Source: G958295645 sp965242735
GTDB taxonomy: Bacteria; Gemmatimonadota; Gemmatimonadetes; Longimicrobiales; Gaopeijiaceae
Assembly (NCBI GenBank): GCA_965242735.1
Contig: OZ251497.1
Coordinates: forward strand, 2,914,001 to 2,978,000
Length of the DNA stretch: 64,000 nt
Reading direction: 5' to 3'
The notes beneath the pieces were generated by a model. It did no database searches. It saw only the letters and a list, made by a program, of their open reading frames with translations, and was not told the origin of the DNA. Position 1 is the first letter of the stretch. The number at the start of each line of letters is the position of its first letter. The position numbers and the translations under genes are program-made. Positions 26,422 through 35,548 of this stretch are shown here, one piece after another.

Positions 26422-27116
26422 GGCGTTCGCGCAAACCTAGCTGGCCGCGGCGACCGGCGCGCCCTCCCGAGCCCGTCGCATGGCAACCTAATTTGACGCG
26501 GGAAGCTGGCCGGCAGGTTGCCCCAGAAACACGACTGGCCTCGCCCGCGCCCGCTCTCGGCTCCATGCGCCGCGACCCGGCACGCTCGCCCGGACGTTTG
26601 GCTCGCCGTCAGGCCACCCGGCTTCTGCGCCGGCCCCGCCCAATTGCAGCCCACACCTACGTTCCTCCTTGCCATCCAACCCGCCCACACGCACGCCACG
26701 GACACCGTCCCGTCGAATTTGCTATTCCGCGTCGACCTCCTTAAGTTGCTTGACGAGTCTCCGCGTCTCGGCGTCTCGGCGGCCTTCCACGCGGGCGTCG
26801 CCCCGACGCCGACTAATGCTAGCCAACTCTCCTTCCCCACCTCGTTCTCGCTCGTCGGCCTGCCGGAAGCGGATCGCGGCGGAGAGGCAGTGCCAGTCGG
26901 GCCCTTGGGTGCCGCGTCAGACGACATTGCATTGCCGGAAGAGTGCAGGGCGCCGCTCCTCCGTTCGGGAGCCACTGTACCCTCCGACCAATCACGTGCA
27001 AACTTGAAAGTTCGGCTTCATACGACCCTTCATGGCCGCCAGGCACCCATCTCCACATGTGCGATTACGGCAAATGTGGGGGGCAACGCGTTCACGGTCC
27101 TCCTCGGTAGCCGGCC
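26422..27116. other. intergenic region between batD and the propeller gene
   Basis: Nearly 700 bases with no supportable gene. Open frames exist on both strands but show no family resemblance or ribosome-binding sites. Composition is more mixed than in the flanking genes. It must hold the promoter of the gene at 27117 and may be the scar of the insertion that split the bat operon. Confidence 0.5.
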
Positions 27117-28181
27117 ATGACGAAAATGCGCATTGGGCGCGGCATTGCCGTTGCCGTCGCGTTGGCGGTCGGCGCGGCGGCGACGGCGGCGCAACAGGTT
27201 CTGGACGTGGACATGGATGCCGGCCGAGAACTCGCGGGCGGCGCCGAGTATTCGTTTCGGGGCGACCCGATCATGGACTACGGCCGTCGGCTGGTGTTGG
27301 TCTCGGAGGCCGCCGATCCGCTGGCCGTGACGGCCTACTCGCTGGAAGACGGTTCTGTGCGGGCGGTCTTCGGGGGAGGAAGGGCGGGCGACGGGCCAGG
27401 CGAACTCACGCAGGTGGACGCGACGGCCGTGGGACCGGAGGGCGTGTACGTCGCGGGCGGGGGCCGGGTGCTCTATTGGAGCTGGCAAGGCGCGCTTCTC
27501 CACCAATGGAAGCCGTCCACGCCGCTGACGATCGACCTCTGCGCGCTGCGCGGTCGTCCGGCCGTTCCGTTGCAGCATGGGGGCTTGGTGTTCCGCGACG
27601 ACGACGGCGAAAGCGTCGTGTTGGACGGCGAGGCCAGAACTGAAATGGACTGGACCGGCGTCAGGACAAACGAGGAGGCCTTCCGGGTCATACATGCATA
27701 CCATTCAAACATGATGGCATGCAACGACTCGGCGGCCTATGTGCTGGCCGGCGCAAGTCACGCCCTGACGGAACACAAGGTCGGGGCGGAGCCGCGTTGG
27801 GTCCCGATGCCCCCGGAATTGGTGGAGGCGGCACGCATGAGAATGAACCGCTCCAGCGAATCTCACTTCTTTCCCGGGTACCGAGATCTGTTTCTTGCCG
27901 AGGACGGCCGGCTCGTCATCACCACGTTCGGGCACTGGGCGGGCGTGGTGGTCGATCCGGCGACGGGCTGCTACGCGTTGATGAGGAACAGGAACGCCCC
28001 GGTGGGCTGGAGCTATGCCGGGATGTTCGGCGACAGCGTCGTCACATTGGAGGGCAGCCGCCAGCCGACGACGGGAATGGTCGACGGCCAGCGGCGTGCC
28101 GTGTACAGCACGGAAGAGACCCACATCTTCGTGCGGCCCGTCCGGCCCGTGTCGGGCGAACCCTGTCCGCCACGGCACTGA
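27117..28181 (+). CDS. secreted 6-bladed beta-propeller-like protein
   Basis: A 354-residue exported protein with signal peptide (IAVAVALAVGAAATAAQQ). The body has propeller-like strand repeats around GRRLVLVSEAADPLAV, AVFGGGRAGDGPGELTQVDA, VYVAGGGRVLYWS and LFLAEDGRLVITTFG. The GRGDGPGEL-like turn is shared with the 419-residue propeller at 53425-54684 (EFGRRGDGPGEFG), so the two are distant paralogues. It points the opposite way to the bat genes on both sides and separates batC from batD. Function unknown. Confidence 0.75.
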   Translation: MTKMRIGRGIAVAVALAVGAAATAAQQVLDVDMDAGRELAGGAEYSFRGDPIMDYGRRLVLVSEAADPLAVTAYSLEDGSVRAVFGGGRAGDGPGELTQVDATAVGPEGVYVAGGGRVLYWSWQGALLHQWKPSTPLTIDLCALRGRPAVPLQHGGLVFRDDDGESVVLDGEARTEMDWTGVRTNEEAFRVIHAYHSNMMACNDSAAYVLAGASHALTEHKVGAEPRWVPMPPELVEAARMRMNRSSESHFFPGYRDLFLAEDGRLVITTFGHWAGVVVDPATGCYALMRNRNAPVGWSYAGMFGDSVVTLEGSRQPTTGMVDGQRRAVYSTEETHIFVRPVRPVSGEPCPPRH

Positions 28182-28244
28182 GGACCAGCGCTTCCCGAGG
28201 CCTTGTCGCGCAAGGCCCAGCCGCTCGGCGAAGAGCCGACGGAC

Positions 28245-29057
28245 CTACCAGTCCTTTCGGGGACGCCTGCCGCGAGCTTGGCCTGCCTTGCGGGCAACGT
28301 CGCCGGGATCCTCCCGAACGGCCTGAAGCAGCCGCTCGGCTTGCTCGGGCGTCATTGCGGGCCCCGCGTCGGCCGACCCCTGGCCGGACTCCTGCTCGGC
28401 TTCGCCTTGGCCGCCGCCCTGACCCTCGCCGGCTTCGTCTTGTTCGCCCGCGCCCGGCTGGGGCTCGCCGTCCTGCTGTTCCTGCCCGTCCTCCTGCGAC
28501 TGCGGACCCTGTTCGTCGCCCTCGTCCTCGCCCCGGTCGCCCGCCGAGGCCGATTGGCCTTGGCCGGGCTCGCCGCCGGACTCCTGCTCCGAGTCGCCGC
28601 CCTGCTGTTCGCCGTCCTCGGGCGGCTCGAGCATCTGCATGACCAGCTCCAGGTTGTGCTTGGCGTCGCCGTCGGCCGGGTCCAGCCGCAACGCTTCCTT
28701 GTAGGCTGCGGCGGCGTCCTGCACCTGCTGCTCGCCGAGCAGGGCGTTGCCCAGATTGTACCACGCGCGCGCCGCCCACTCCCGATCGCCCGTCCGCAAC
28801 GCTTCGCGGTACGCTTCGGCGGCGCGCTGAAATTCTTGGCTCTGGTAGAGCGCGTTGCCCTCGTTGAACCGGGCCCGCGGCATTCCCGGCGCCCTGCGCA
28901 GCGCGTCCAAGTAGCGGGCATGCGCTTCCTGGTACCGGCCTTCCTCGTAGAGCCGGTTCCCCTCCTCGACTTCGCGGCGCCCGTCCTGGGCCGCCCCGGC
29001 TCGCGGCGCTCCGACGACGGCCGCGACAAGGAGGGCCGCGCAACACGTCTTCCTCAT
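28245..29057 (-). CDS. batC: BatC-like TPR protein
   Basis: A 270-residue periplasmic protein with a signal peptide (LLVAAVVGAPRAGAAQ). Three TPR units are visible (GNRLYEEGRYQEAHARYLDA, RFNEGNALYQSQEFQRAAEA, WYNLGNALLGEQQVQDAAAA), followed by a long Gln/Glu/Gly-rich disordered tail, as is usual for BatC. The start ATG overlaps the batB stop (ATGA). It probably acts as a scaffold with BatA and BatB in the envelope. Confidence 0.85.
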   Translation of the reverse strand: MRKTCCAALLVAAVVGAPRAGAAQDGRREVEEGNRLYEEGRYQEAHARYLDALRRAPGMPRARFNEGNALYQSQEFQRAAEAYREALRTGDREWAARAWYNLGNALLGEQQVQDAAAAYKEALRLDPADGDAKHNLELVMQMLEPPEDGEQQGGDSEQESGGEPGQGQSASAGDRGEDEGDEQGPQSQEDGQEQQDGEPQPGAGEQDEAGEGQGGGQGEAEQESGQGSADAGPAMTPEQAERLLQAVREDPGDVARKAGQARGRRPRKDW

Positions 29058-30082
29058 GATCCGTCCTTTCGCCTCGGGGCGCTCCCGCCCCGCCTCTCGG
29101 GCAACACGCCGTCCAGGATCAGCAGCATCAGCGCCGCTCCCAGAAATATGCGAAACTGCTCCTCGTACTGCGTCGTCTCTCTCGACTCGATTTCGCGGCC
29201 TCCTTCGCCGACGCGCTCCAGCAACCGGCGCATGCCGTCCTCGCCCGGTCCGGCGCGGTAGTACTCGCCGCCCGTCTGCAGCGCGACGTCCTGCAGCGCG
29301 CTCTCGTTCAGCGTGGTCGTGACCACCTGGCCGCTCTCGTCGCGCCGCCAGCCCTGTCGCCGGCCCTGCTCGTCGATGTCGGGAAGCGGCACGCCGCCGG
29401 GCGATCCGACGCCCACCGCGTGAACCGTCGCTTCCGCTTCCACGGCCAGCTGCAGGGCGTCGGCCAGTCCGCCCTCGTGATCCTCTCCGTCGCTGATCAC
29501 GACCACGATCCGGTGCTCGGGCGGCGTCTCCTCCAGCGCTTCGACCGCCACCTGCAACGCGCGGCCCAGGTCGGTTCCCTGCACCGGCATGATCTCGGGC
29601 GCCATGGCGTTCAGGAACATCGTGGCGGCCCCGTAGTCCGTGGTCAGCGGGCTCTGCACGAAGGCGTCGCCGGCAAAGGCCACGAGCCCCACGCGGTCGC
29701 CCTCCAGGCGGCCGATCATGCGCGCCACTTCCAGCTTGGCCCGCTCCAAGCGGCTGGGCCGCACGTCGTCGGCCTGCATGGACCGCGACAGGTCCAGCGC
29801 CACGACGATGTCCTGGCCCTCGCGCCGCACCGTCTCCACGCGGGTTCCGAACTGCGGGCGCGCCAAGGCCAGCCCGAGCGCCGCGACCGCCAAGGCGACC
29901 AGCGCGCCCTTCCAGCGCCTCGCCGCGACGTTCACGGCCGGGTGCAGCCGCCGCACGAGCCGCCGATCGCCGAACCGCTCCAGCAGGACGCGCCTCCGCT
30001 TGGCGCCGTGCCAGTAGAGCGCCAGCAGCACCGGGACGAGCGCCAAGCTCCAGAACGCCACCGGGTCCGCGAAGCGAAACAT
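29054..30082 (-). CDS. batB: BatB-like VWA-domain membrane protein
   Basis: A 342-residue protein with N-terminal membrane segments, a von Willebrand A domain and a C-terminal membrane anchor (LGAALMLLILDGVLP). The MIDAS metal site is complete: LDLSRSM (DxSxS), the threonine in VQGTDLGRAL, and VISDGEDH. It overlaps batA by one base (TGATG) and batC by four. Part of the MoxR-Bat module, in which MoxR ATPases are thought to remodel VWA proteins. Confidence 0.9.
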   Translation of the reverse strand: MFRFADPVAFWSLALVPVLLALYWHGAKRRRVLLERFGDRRLVRRLHPAVNVAARRWKGALVALAVAALGLALARPQFGTRVETVRREGQDIVVALDLSRSMQADDVRPSRLERAKLEVARMIGRLEGDRVGLVAFAGDAFVQSPLTTDYGAATMFLNAMAPEIMPVQGTDLGRALQVAVEALEETPPEHRIVVVISDGEDHEGGLADALQLAVEAEATVHAVGVGSPGGVPLPDIDEQGRRQGWRRDESGQVVTTTLNESALQDVALQTGGEYYRAGPGEDGMRRLLERVGEGGREIESRETTQYEEQFRIFLGAALMLLILDGVLPERRGGSAPRRKDGS

Positions 30083-31062
30083 CAGGGCAGCGTCCTCAGC
30101 CACGTGCGGCGCAACGCGACTTCGGCCAGCAGGAGCGCCAGCCCCGCGATCAGAAACCCTTGGAAGCGCTCGCCGTAGCGCGTGAAGTTCTCCACGAGCA
30201 GCTCCGTCGTTTCCAAGGCGTCGATCTCCTCGTAGACGGCGGCCAGGCTCCGGCGGTCGGTGGCGCGGTAGTACCGGCCGCCCGTCGTCTCCGCGATGGC
30301 GCGCAGGCTCTCCTCGTCCATGTCGCCTTCGGCCATGCGCCGTTGCAGGACATTGCCGAAGAGGCTGGGTCCCTGCTGCGACCCCGCGCCGATCGTGTAG
30401 ACGCGAATCCCCAGTGCCTGGGCCATCTGGGCCGCCGTGAGCGGATCGATCTCGCCCGAGTTGTTGCGCCCGTCGGTGAGCAGGACGACGACCTTGGAGG
30501 ACGCCTCGCTGCCGTGGAGCCGCTTGACCGCCGTCGCCAAGCCCATGCCCACCGCCGTTCCGTCGCCGAGCATCCCCGCTTCCAAGTCCGAGGCGACCGA
30601 CGCGACCACCGAGTGGTCCAGCGTCAGCGGCGCCTGAGTGAACGCCCGTCCCGCGAACGCGACCAAGCCGATCCGGTCGTTCGGCCGTCCCGCCACGAAG
30701 TCCGCCGCCACCGCCTTCGCCGCCTCGAGCCGGTTGGGCGCGATGTCCTCCGCCAGCATCGACGTCGAGACGTCCTGCACGAGGACGATGTCGATGCCCT
30801 GCGCCCGCGCCGTCTCGCTGGTGACGCCGGTCTGCGGACGCGCGAGCGCGACGACGAGACAGGCCAGCGACAGCGCCCGCAGCGCCAGGGGAGCCGCCGC
30901 GAGCCACGCCGCTTCGCCGCCGCCCGCCCGCGCCGCCCGCCCGGCGCCCGGATAGACCAGGCTGGGGCGCGAACGGCGCCGGCGCGCCCAGCTCCACCAC
31001 GCCAGCAGGGGGACGAGCGCCAGGAGGAGGAGCAGCCAAGGGCTCTCGAAGCGGAAGATCAT
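30082..31062 (-). CDS. batA: BatA-like VWA-domain membrane protein
   Basis: A 326-residue paralogue of the next gene, with the same topology. MIDAS site QDVSTSM, threonine in GDGTAVGMGLA and LLTDGRNNSG. N-terminal membrane helix SPWLLLLLALVPLLAWW and a C-terminal helix FLIAGLALLLAEVAL. The start ATG overlaps the stop of the DUF4381-like gene (ATGA). BatA and BatB probably form a hetero-oligomer in the inner membrane. Confidence 0.9.
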   Translation of the reverse strand: MIFRFESPWLLLLLALVPLLAWWSWARRRRSRPSLVYPGAGRAARAGGGEAAWLAAAPLALRALSLACLVVALARPQTGVTSETARAQGIDIVLVQDVSTSMLAEDIAPNRLEAAKAVAADFVAGRPNDRIGLVAFAGRAFTQAPLTLDHSVVASVASDLEAGMLGDGTAVGMGLATAVKRLHGSEASSKVVVLLTDGRNNSGEIDPLTAAQMAQALGIRVYTIGAGSQQGPSLFGNVLQRRMAEGDMDEESLRAIAETTGGRYYRATDRRSLAAVYEEIDALETTELLVENFTRYGERFQGFLIAGLALLLAEVALRRTWLRTLP

Positions 31063-32285
31063 CGGCCGACCCTTGCCGCGCCCCCTGGCCCGTCGCGGGC
31101 ATCCTGGAGGTCCGGTTCGGCCGCGTCGTCGGGGCTGGCGTCGCCCGGCCGCCCCTCGCCGCGCTCTTCCGGGGCCCCTGGCGCCGCGCCGCCGCTCGTG
31201 GCGTCCACGATCGCTCTTGCATCGCCCAGCAACGCCTTCGACGCCTCCGCCGACGGCCGCAGCTTGGCGAACTTCACCAAGTCGCACGCTTCCAGGAACT
31301 CGCGCACCTGCTCGCAGAGGCCGGCGTCCAGCGCGGCGCGGCGCATCTCGGCCGCCACCTCGCCGGTGGTGAGCTCCAGGGCCGGCACTTCGAGCTTGCC
31401 CTCCAGGTAGGTCCGCACGATGTCGGAAGCGCGGACGTGGTACTCCTTGACGCGGCCCTGCTCCAGCAACGGCGACGCCTCGAGCGCGGCCAGGGCCTCC
31501 AGCGCCACGAGGTGATGCGGACGAGGCGGCGGACCCGGCTTGGCCGGCGCGGTCGCCGCTGAACGCCTTCGCCGACGGCGCACGAGGAGGGTGATCGCGG
31601 CCCCTACGGCCGCCGCGGCCAGCCCGAAGAGCACGGGGCCCCACCAGCTGCGGGGCACCGAGAGCGGCCCCTTGATGTCCCGCGCCTGGCCCCCCTCGTC
31701 CAGGCCGACCGTCACCACACCGATGCCGAACGGATCGGTGCGCAGCGTGTCGCGCGCGCCCTCGGGACCTGCCGCCACGAGCGGCAACGAAGGAATCTCC
31801 TGCTCGCCGAGCTCGAAGCTGGTGACGACTAGGCGGGCCTCCGAGCGCATCGCCATGGCGTCCTCGTCCTCGTCCCCGGCCCCGCGAGCGTCGGCGGTCG
31901 CCCGGAACGCCTCGAAATCCAGGACCTCGAACGCGCCCAAGTCGAACGAATCCGGCCACTGCACGGACCAGCCGGGCGGATGCGTCACCGACAGCCGCAC
32001 CGTCACCGGGTCGCCGACGTGCATCTCGGTGGTGTCGGCGACCGCCTCGGCCGCGAAGTCCTGCGCGGCGACCCGCCCCAACGGCCCCGCCCCAGCCTCC
32101 ACCGCGTCCGCCGAGGCCGACCATCCCGCCGCGCCGGGCAATCCCGTCGAGCTCGACCATCCCGCCGCGCTCAGCCACCCCGCCGGGGCCAGCCATCCCG
32201 CCGCCCCCAGGCACAACCCGGCCACTGCCACCGCGCTTGGGCCGCCCGACGCGGCCCACCCCACGCACCCCCAGCGCCCCCTCAC
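31059..32285 (-). CDS. DUF4381/BatD-C-like membrane protein of the moxR-bat operon
   Basis: A 408-residue protein: signal peptide, a low-complexity AGW-rich segment (AGWLAPAGWLSAAGWSSS), an extracytoplasmic beta domain (VGDPVTVRLSVTHPPGW), a membrane helix (WWGPVLFGLAAAAVGAAITL), then a cytoplasmic helical tail (RASDIVRTYLEGKLEVPALE, LTTGEVAAEMRR). This is the layout of DUF4381-type proteins that sit between DUF58 and VWA genes in such operons. The GTG at 32285 overlaps the DUF58 stop (GTGA), which fixes the start. Confidence 0.75.
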   Translation of the reverse strand: MRGRWGCVGWAASGGPSAVAVAGLCLGAAGWLAPAGWLSAAGWSSSTGLPGAAGWSASADAVEAGAGPLGRVAAQDFAAEAVADTTEMHVGDPVTVRLSVTHPPGWSVQWPDSFDLGAFEVLDFEAFRATADARGAGDEDEDAMAMRSEARLVVTSFELGEQEIPSLPLVAAGPEGARDTLRTDPFGIGVVTVGLDEGGQARDIKGPLSVPRSWWGPVLFGLAAAAVGAAITLLVRRRRRRSAATAPAKPGPPPRPHHLVALEALAALEASPLLEQGRVKEYHVRASDIVRTYLEGKLEVPALELTTGEVAAEMRRAALDAGLCEQVREFLEACDLVKFAKLRPSAEASKALLGDARAIVDATSGGAAPGAPEERGEGRPGDASPDDAAEPDLQDARDGPGGAARVGR

Positions 32286-33160
32286 CGCGCCCTCCGCGCC
32301 CGTTCCTCGAAGAACCTGCGCAACGACCGCTCGTAGGGCTCGCCCGTCGTCACGTCGATCGCGTCCACCCCCGAGCGCCGAAAAAGCTCGTTCTGCGCTT
32401 CCCGCTCTCGCGCAGCCGCCTCGCGGAACCGTTGCCGGAACTCCCGCCCCGACGTGCGCACCAGCACGCGCCGCCCCGTCTCCGGGTCTTCCAGGTCCAT
32501 CAGCCCCGCCGGCGGCAGCTCCTGCTCGCGCACGTCGCCAACCCGCACGGCCACCAGGTCGTGCCGCCTCGCCGCCACGCCCAGCGCCCGATCGTACCCG
32601 GCGGCCATGAAGTCCGACACCAGGAACACGACCGACCGCCGCTTCGCCACCCGCGCCAGGTACTCCAGCGCGCCCGCGATGTCCGTGCCCTTGCCCTCGG
32701 GCCTGTGGTACAGCAGCTCGCGCAGCACGCGCAGGCCGTGGCGGCGTCCCTTGCGCGGCGGCACGAACCGCTCGATCCGGTCCGAGAACAGAATCAGGCC
32801 GACCTTGTCGTTGTTCTTGATCGCGCTGAACGCCACGACGCCGCACAGCTCCGCCGCCAGCTCCGACTTCCTGCGCTCCCGCGTCCCGAACGCCGCCGAC
32901 GCGCTCGCGTCCGCCACCAGCACCACCGACAGCTCGCGCTCTTCCTCGTACACCTTCACGTGCGGCGAGCCCGTGCGCGCCGTCACGTTCCAGTCGATGC
33001 CCCGGATGTCGTCCCCGTATTGGTACTCGCGCACTTCGGCGAAGCTCATCCCCCGTCCCTTGAAGACGGAATGGTACTCGCCCGAGAACACCTCGTTGAC
33101 CAAGCCGCGCGTCGTGATCTCGATCCGCCGCACCTGCTTGAGCACGTCGCGGGGGATCAC
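32282..33160 (-). CDS. DUF58 domain protein (VWA-like)
   Basis: A 292-residue cytoplasmic protein with the DUF58 signature FKGRGMSFAEVREYQYGDD and IRGIDWNVTARTG, plus a VWA-type metal site (VADASASA). DUF58 proteins accompany MoxR ATPases almost universally. Start chosen at the GTG at 33160 (IPRDVLKQVRRIEI follows). It lies 65 bases downstream of moxR and is coupled to the next gene. Confidence 0.88.
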   Translation of the reverse strand: MIPRDVLKQVRRIEITTRGLVNEVFSGEYHSVFKGRGMSFAEVREYQYGDDIRGIDWNVTARTGSPHVKVYEEERELSVVLVADASASAAFGTRERRKSELAAELCGVVAFSAIKNNDKVGLILFSDRIERFVPPRKGRRHGLRVLRELLYHRPEGKGTDIAGALEYLARVAKRRSVVFLVSDFMAAGYDRALGVAARRHDLVAVRVGDVREQELPPAGLMDLEDPETGRRVLVRTSGREFRQRFREAAAREREAQNELFRRSGVDAIDVTTGEPYERSLRRFFEERARRAR

Positions 33161-33225
33161 GGCCTTGCCCGCCTCCTGCCCGTGCCGCGCGCGGCCGGCG
33201 TCCGGTCCGAGGCGCCCGGCGGCGG

Positions 33226-34215
33226 TCAGGGCACCTCCACCGTGTCCAGGACCCGGGTCACCACGTCCTCCGAGGTCACTTCCTCCGCCTCCGCCTCGTA
33301 GGTCACCAGGACCCGGTGCCTCAGCACGTCCATGGCGACCGACCGCACGTCCTCCGGCGTCACGTACCCTCGCGCCCGCAGGAAGGCCCGCGCCCTCGCC
33401 GTCTTGGCCAAGTAGATGGTGGCGCGAGGCGACGCCCCGAAGGACACCAGCGGCTCCAGGTCGCGGAGCCCGTGCTCCTTCGGCTCGCGGGTCGCGAACA
33501 CCAGCTCGACGATGTACCGCTCGACCTGAGCGTCCATGTAGATCGACTCCGCCGCCCGCCGGGCCGCCACGATCTCGTCGGGCGTCACCACCGCTTCGGC
33601 CTTCGGCAGGTCCGACCCGCTCATCCTGCGCAGCACCTCCAGCTCCTCGTCCTTGGACGGATACCCGACGGACAGCTTCAGCATGAACCGGTCCACCTGC
33701 GCCTCGGGCAGCGGATAGGTGCCCTCCTGGTCGATGGGATTCTGGGTCGCGAGCACCAGGAACGGGGACGGCAGCGCGAACGTGTTCTCGCCGATGGTGA
33801 CCTGGCGCTCCTGCATCGCCTCGAGCAGCGCCGACTGCACCTTGGCCGGCGACCGATTGATCTCGTCGGCCAGCACCAGATTGGCGAAGAGAGGCCCCTT
33901 CTTCGTCTTGAACTCCGTCTCGCGCGGATCGTACACCAGCGTCCCGACCAAGTCCGCCGGCAGCAGGTCGGGCGTGAACTGAATCCGCTGAAACGATGTC
34001 CGAATCGCGTCCGCCAGCGTCCGCACGGTCAGCGTCTTGGCCAGCCCCGGCACGCCCTCCATCAGCACGTGCCCGTCCGAGATCAGCCCGATCAGCAGCC
34101 GCTCGACCATCGCCTTCTGCCCGACGACGACGCGCCCGACCTCCTCGAACAGCCGGTCCAGGAAGGCGCTGGCTTCCTTGATTCTCGCTTGGATGACTTC
34201 TATGTCTCGATCCAT
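33226..34215 (-). CDS. moxR: MoxR-family AAA ATPase
   Basis: A 329-residue AAA+ ATPase of the MoxR chaperone group. Walker A EGVPGLAKT, Walker B LVLADEINRSPAKVQSALLE, sensor LATQNPIDQEGTYPLPEAQV and the arginine-finger region DRFMLKL are all present. First gene of the bat operon; MoxR proteins are thought to activate or assemble the VWA proteins encoded downstream. The ATG at 34215 opens MDRDIEV; its leader is repeated in front of batD. Confidence 0.93.
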   Translation of the reverse strand: MDRDIEVIQARIKEASAFLDRLFEEVGRVVVGQKAMVERLLIGLISDGHVLMEGVPGLAKTLTVRTLADAIRTSFQRIQFTPDLLPADLVGTLVYDPRETEFKTKKGPLFANLVLADEINRSPAKVQSALLEAMQERQVTIGENTFALPSPFLVLATQNPIDQEGTYPLPEAQVDRFMLKLSVGYPSKDEELEVLRRMSGSDLPKAEAVVTPDEIVAARRAAESIYMDAQVERYIVELVFATREPKEHGLRDLEPLVSFGASPRATIYLAKTARARAFLRARGYVTPEDVRSVAMDVLRHRVLVTYEAEAEEVTSEDVVTRVLDTVEVP

Positions 34216-34295
34216 GGCTTCCACGTCTCTTCTGTTCGCCTTGTGCGGTTTTCTTGGGAAAGAGGGTTGGCCGCCGGGCAATGCCGCAACCGCCC
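34202..34295 (-). promoter_or_regulatory. moxR leader shared with batD
   Basis: The blocks 34202-34215 (covering the start codon) and 34262-34295 recur in the same order upstream of batD. Conservation of a non-coding block of 34 bases with three mismatches between two separated halves of one operon points to a control element. I cannot place convincing -35/-10 boxes. Confidence 0.5.
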
Positions 34296-34467
34296 GCGCC
34301 GCGCCCAGAGCCGCCCCGCGCCTCGACCGGTCCGGCAGGCTGGGTTGCGCCGCCGTCGCCGGCCGCATGAAAACTTTCCCCTTGGCCGTCGCAAGACAAC
34401 TGACGTTCGCCGTCGCCCAGGGGTTGCCCCTGCGACGGACCGAGCCGCCGGGCGAGAGCACGGTCTC

Positions 34468-34884
34468 GTGACGTCGCACGCGCTCCACCGCCTGGCCGAC
34501 GCCGCGCTTCTCGTCCTCCACGGCTCGCTCGTCGCCTTCAACGTGTGCGGCTGGGCATGGCGACGGACGAGGCGGCTGCATCTGTGCACGATCACGGCGA
34601 CCCTGGCGTCCTGGTTCGTCCTCGGTCTCGTCCACGGCTGGGGATACTGCCCGCTGACCGACTGGCACTGGCGCGTGAAGCGCGCGCTGGGCGAGACCGC
34701 ATTGCCGGCTTCTTGGATGAAGTACTACCTGGACCGGATCACCGGACGGGCCTGGGACCCGGCCGTCGTGGACGCCATCGTCGTCGCGGCGGCCGCGGTC
34801 GCCTTGGGCCTTTCGGCCTGCTTGGCGTGGAGGGACCGCCGCGCAAGGCACCCGGGCCGGGAGCCAGGCGCGACTACGGACTGA
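34468..34884 (+). CDS. DUF2784-like small membrane protein
   Basis: A 138-residue protein with about three membrane segments (ALLVLHGSLVAFNVCGWAW, ITATLASWFVLGLVHGWGY, AIVVAAAAVALGLSACLAW). The conserved CPLTDWHWRVKRALGE stretch resembles DUF2784 proteins. The GTG at 34468 is the start. It runs divergent from moxR and its 3' end overlaps the tail of the minus-strand hypothetical gene. Function unknown. Confidence 0.7.
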   Translation: MTSHALHRLADAALLVLHGSLVAFNVCGWAWRRTRRLHLCTITATLASWFVLGLVHGWGYCPLTDWHWRVKRALGETALPASWMKYYLDRITGRAWDPAVVDAIVVAAAAVALGLSACLAWRDRRARHPGREPGATTD

Positions 34885-35495
34885 CCGGCGCTCGCAGCGG
34901 CGGGTGTCCAGCGGCCCCCGCGTCCCCTCCGCGTCGCCGCGCTCGCGACCGCATGGCTCGCCGGCCGCACGACCATGGACCGACCGGCGCCCACGGCGAT
35001 CAAGCGGCGCCCGCGCCCGCCCGCCCCGGCCTGCAGACGTTGCCCGCCCGGCGGCTGGCAGACGTCCCGTCCCTCTTGCGCGAGCGTCTCCAGCCCGATC
35101 CAGACGACCAGCGTCGTGTCGCGCGGCTCGCTCCACTCGACGACGACGTCCAACTGCGTGCGGAACCCCGCCTCGTAGCTGAAGCGCACCGGCTCGCCCG
35201 CCCCGACTGTCGCCTCGATCCTCCCGTCCCCGAGCAGGTCGCGCGCCGTCAACGTCCAGGTGCCCGTCGCGGGCTGCACGACCTGGAAGCATCCGTCGAG
35301 CGACAGGCCCGCCACGGGCACTGCGGCGCTCCGATAGCCGCCCCGCCCCTCCTCGACGCTGAAGCGCGCCCAGCCACCGCCCTCCTTGACGGCCTGCAAG
35401 AGACGCCCGAGCTGGCCCTCGGCCGCGGCCGGCACGGCGGCCAGCACGCAGGACGCCAGGGCCGCGAGCCGCAGGAAGAGGGAGACCGGCCGCAC
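34725..35495 (-). CDS. secreted hypothetical protein with doubtful C-terminus
   Basis: The first 140 residues look real: a signal peptide (LFLRLAALASCVLAAVPAAAEG) and a compact beta-rich domain (GGWARFSVEEGRGGYRSAAV, GTWTLTARDLLGDGRIEATV, FRTQLDVVVEWSEPRDTTLV). Beyond about 35060 the translation becomes Arg/Gly/Ala-rich and runs antisense through the end of the DUF2784-like gene, so a frameshift or lost stop is likely. Start GTG at 35495; GTG at 35507 is an alternative. It follows the MpaB gene by 53 bases. No family recognised. Confidence 0.55.
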   Translation of the reverse strand: MRPVSLFLRLAALASCVLAAVPAAAEGQLGRLLQAVKEGGGWARFSVEEGRGGYRSAAVPVAGLSLDGCFQVVQPATGTWTLTARDLLGDGRIEATVGAGEPVRFSYEAGFRTQLDVVVEWSEPRDTTLVVWIGLETLAQEGRDVCQPPGGQRLQAGAGGRGRRLIAVGAGRSMVVRPASHAVASAATRRGRGGRWTPAAASAGQSVVAPGSRPGCLARRSLHAKQAERPKATAAAATTMASTTAGSQARPVIRSR

Positions 35496-35548
35496 CCGCG
35501 CTCGCACGCCAATCCAGGGGACGGCAAGCCGCTGCGCTTCTGCTCGGT

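Noticed and set aside
26346..26975. 209-codon minus-strand frame upstream of batD
   Set aside because: No domain, no ribosome-binding site, and Arg/Ser/Pro-rich composition. Treated as intergenic.
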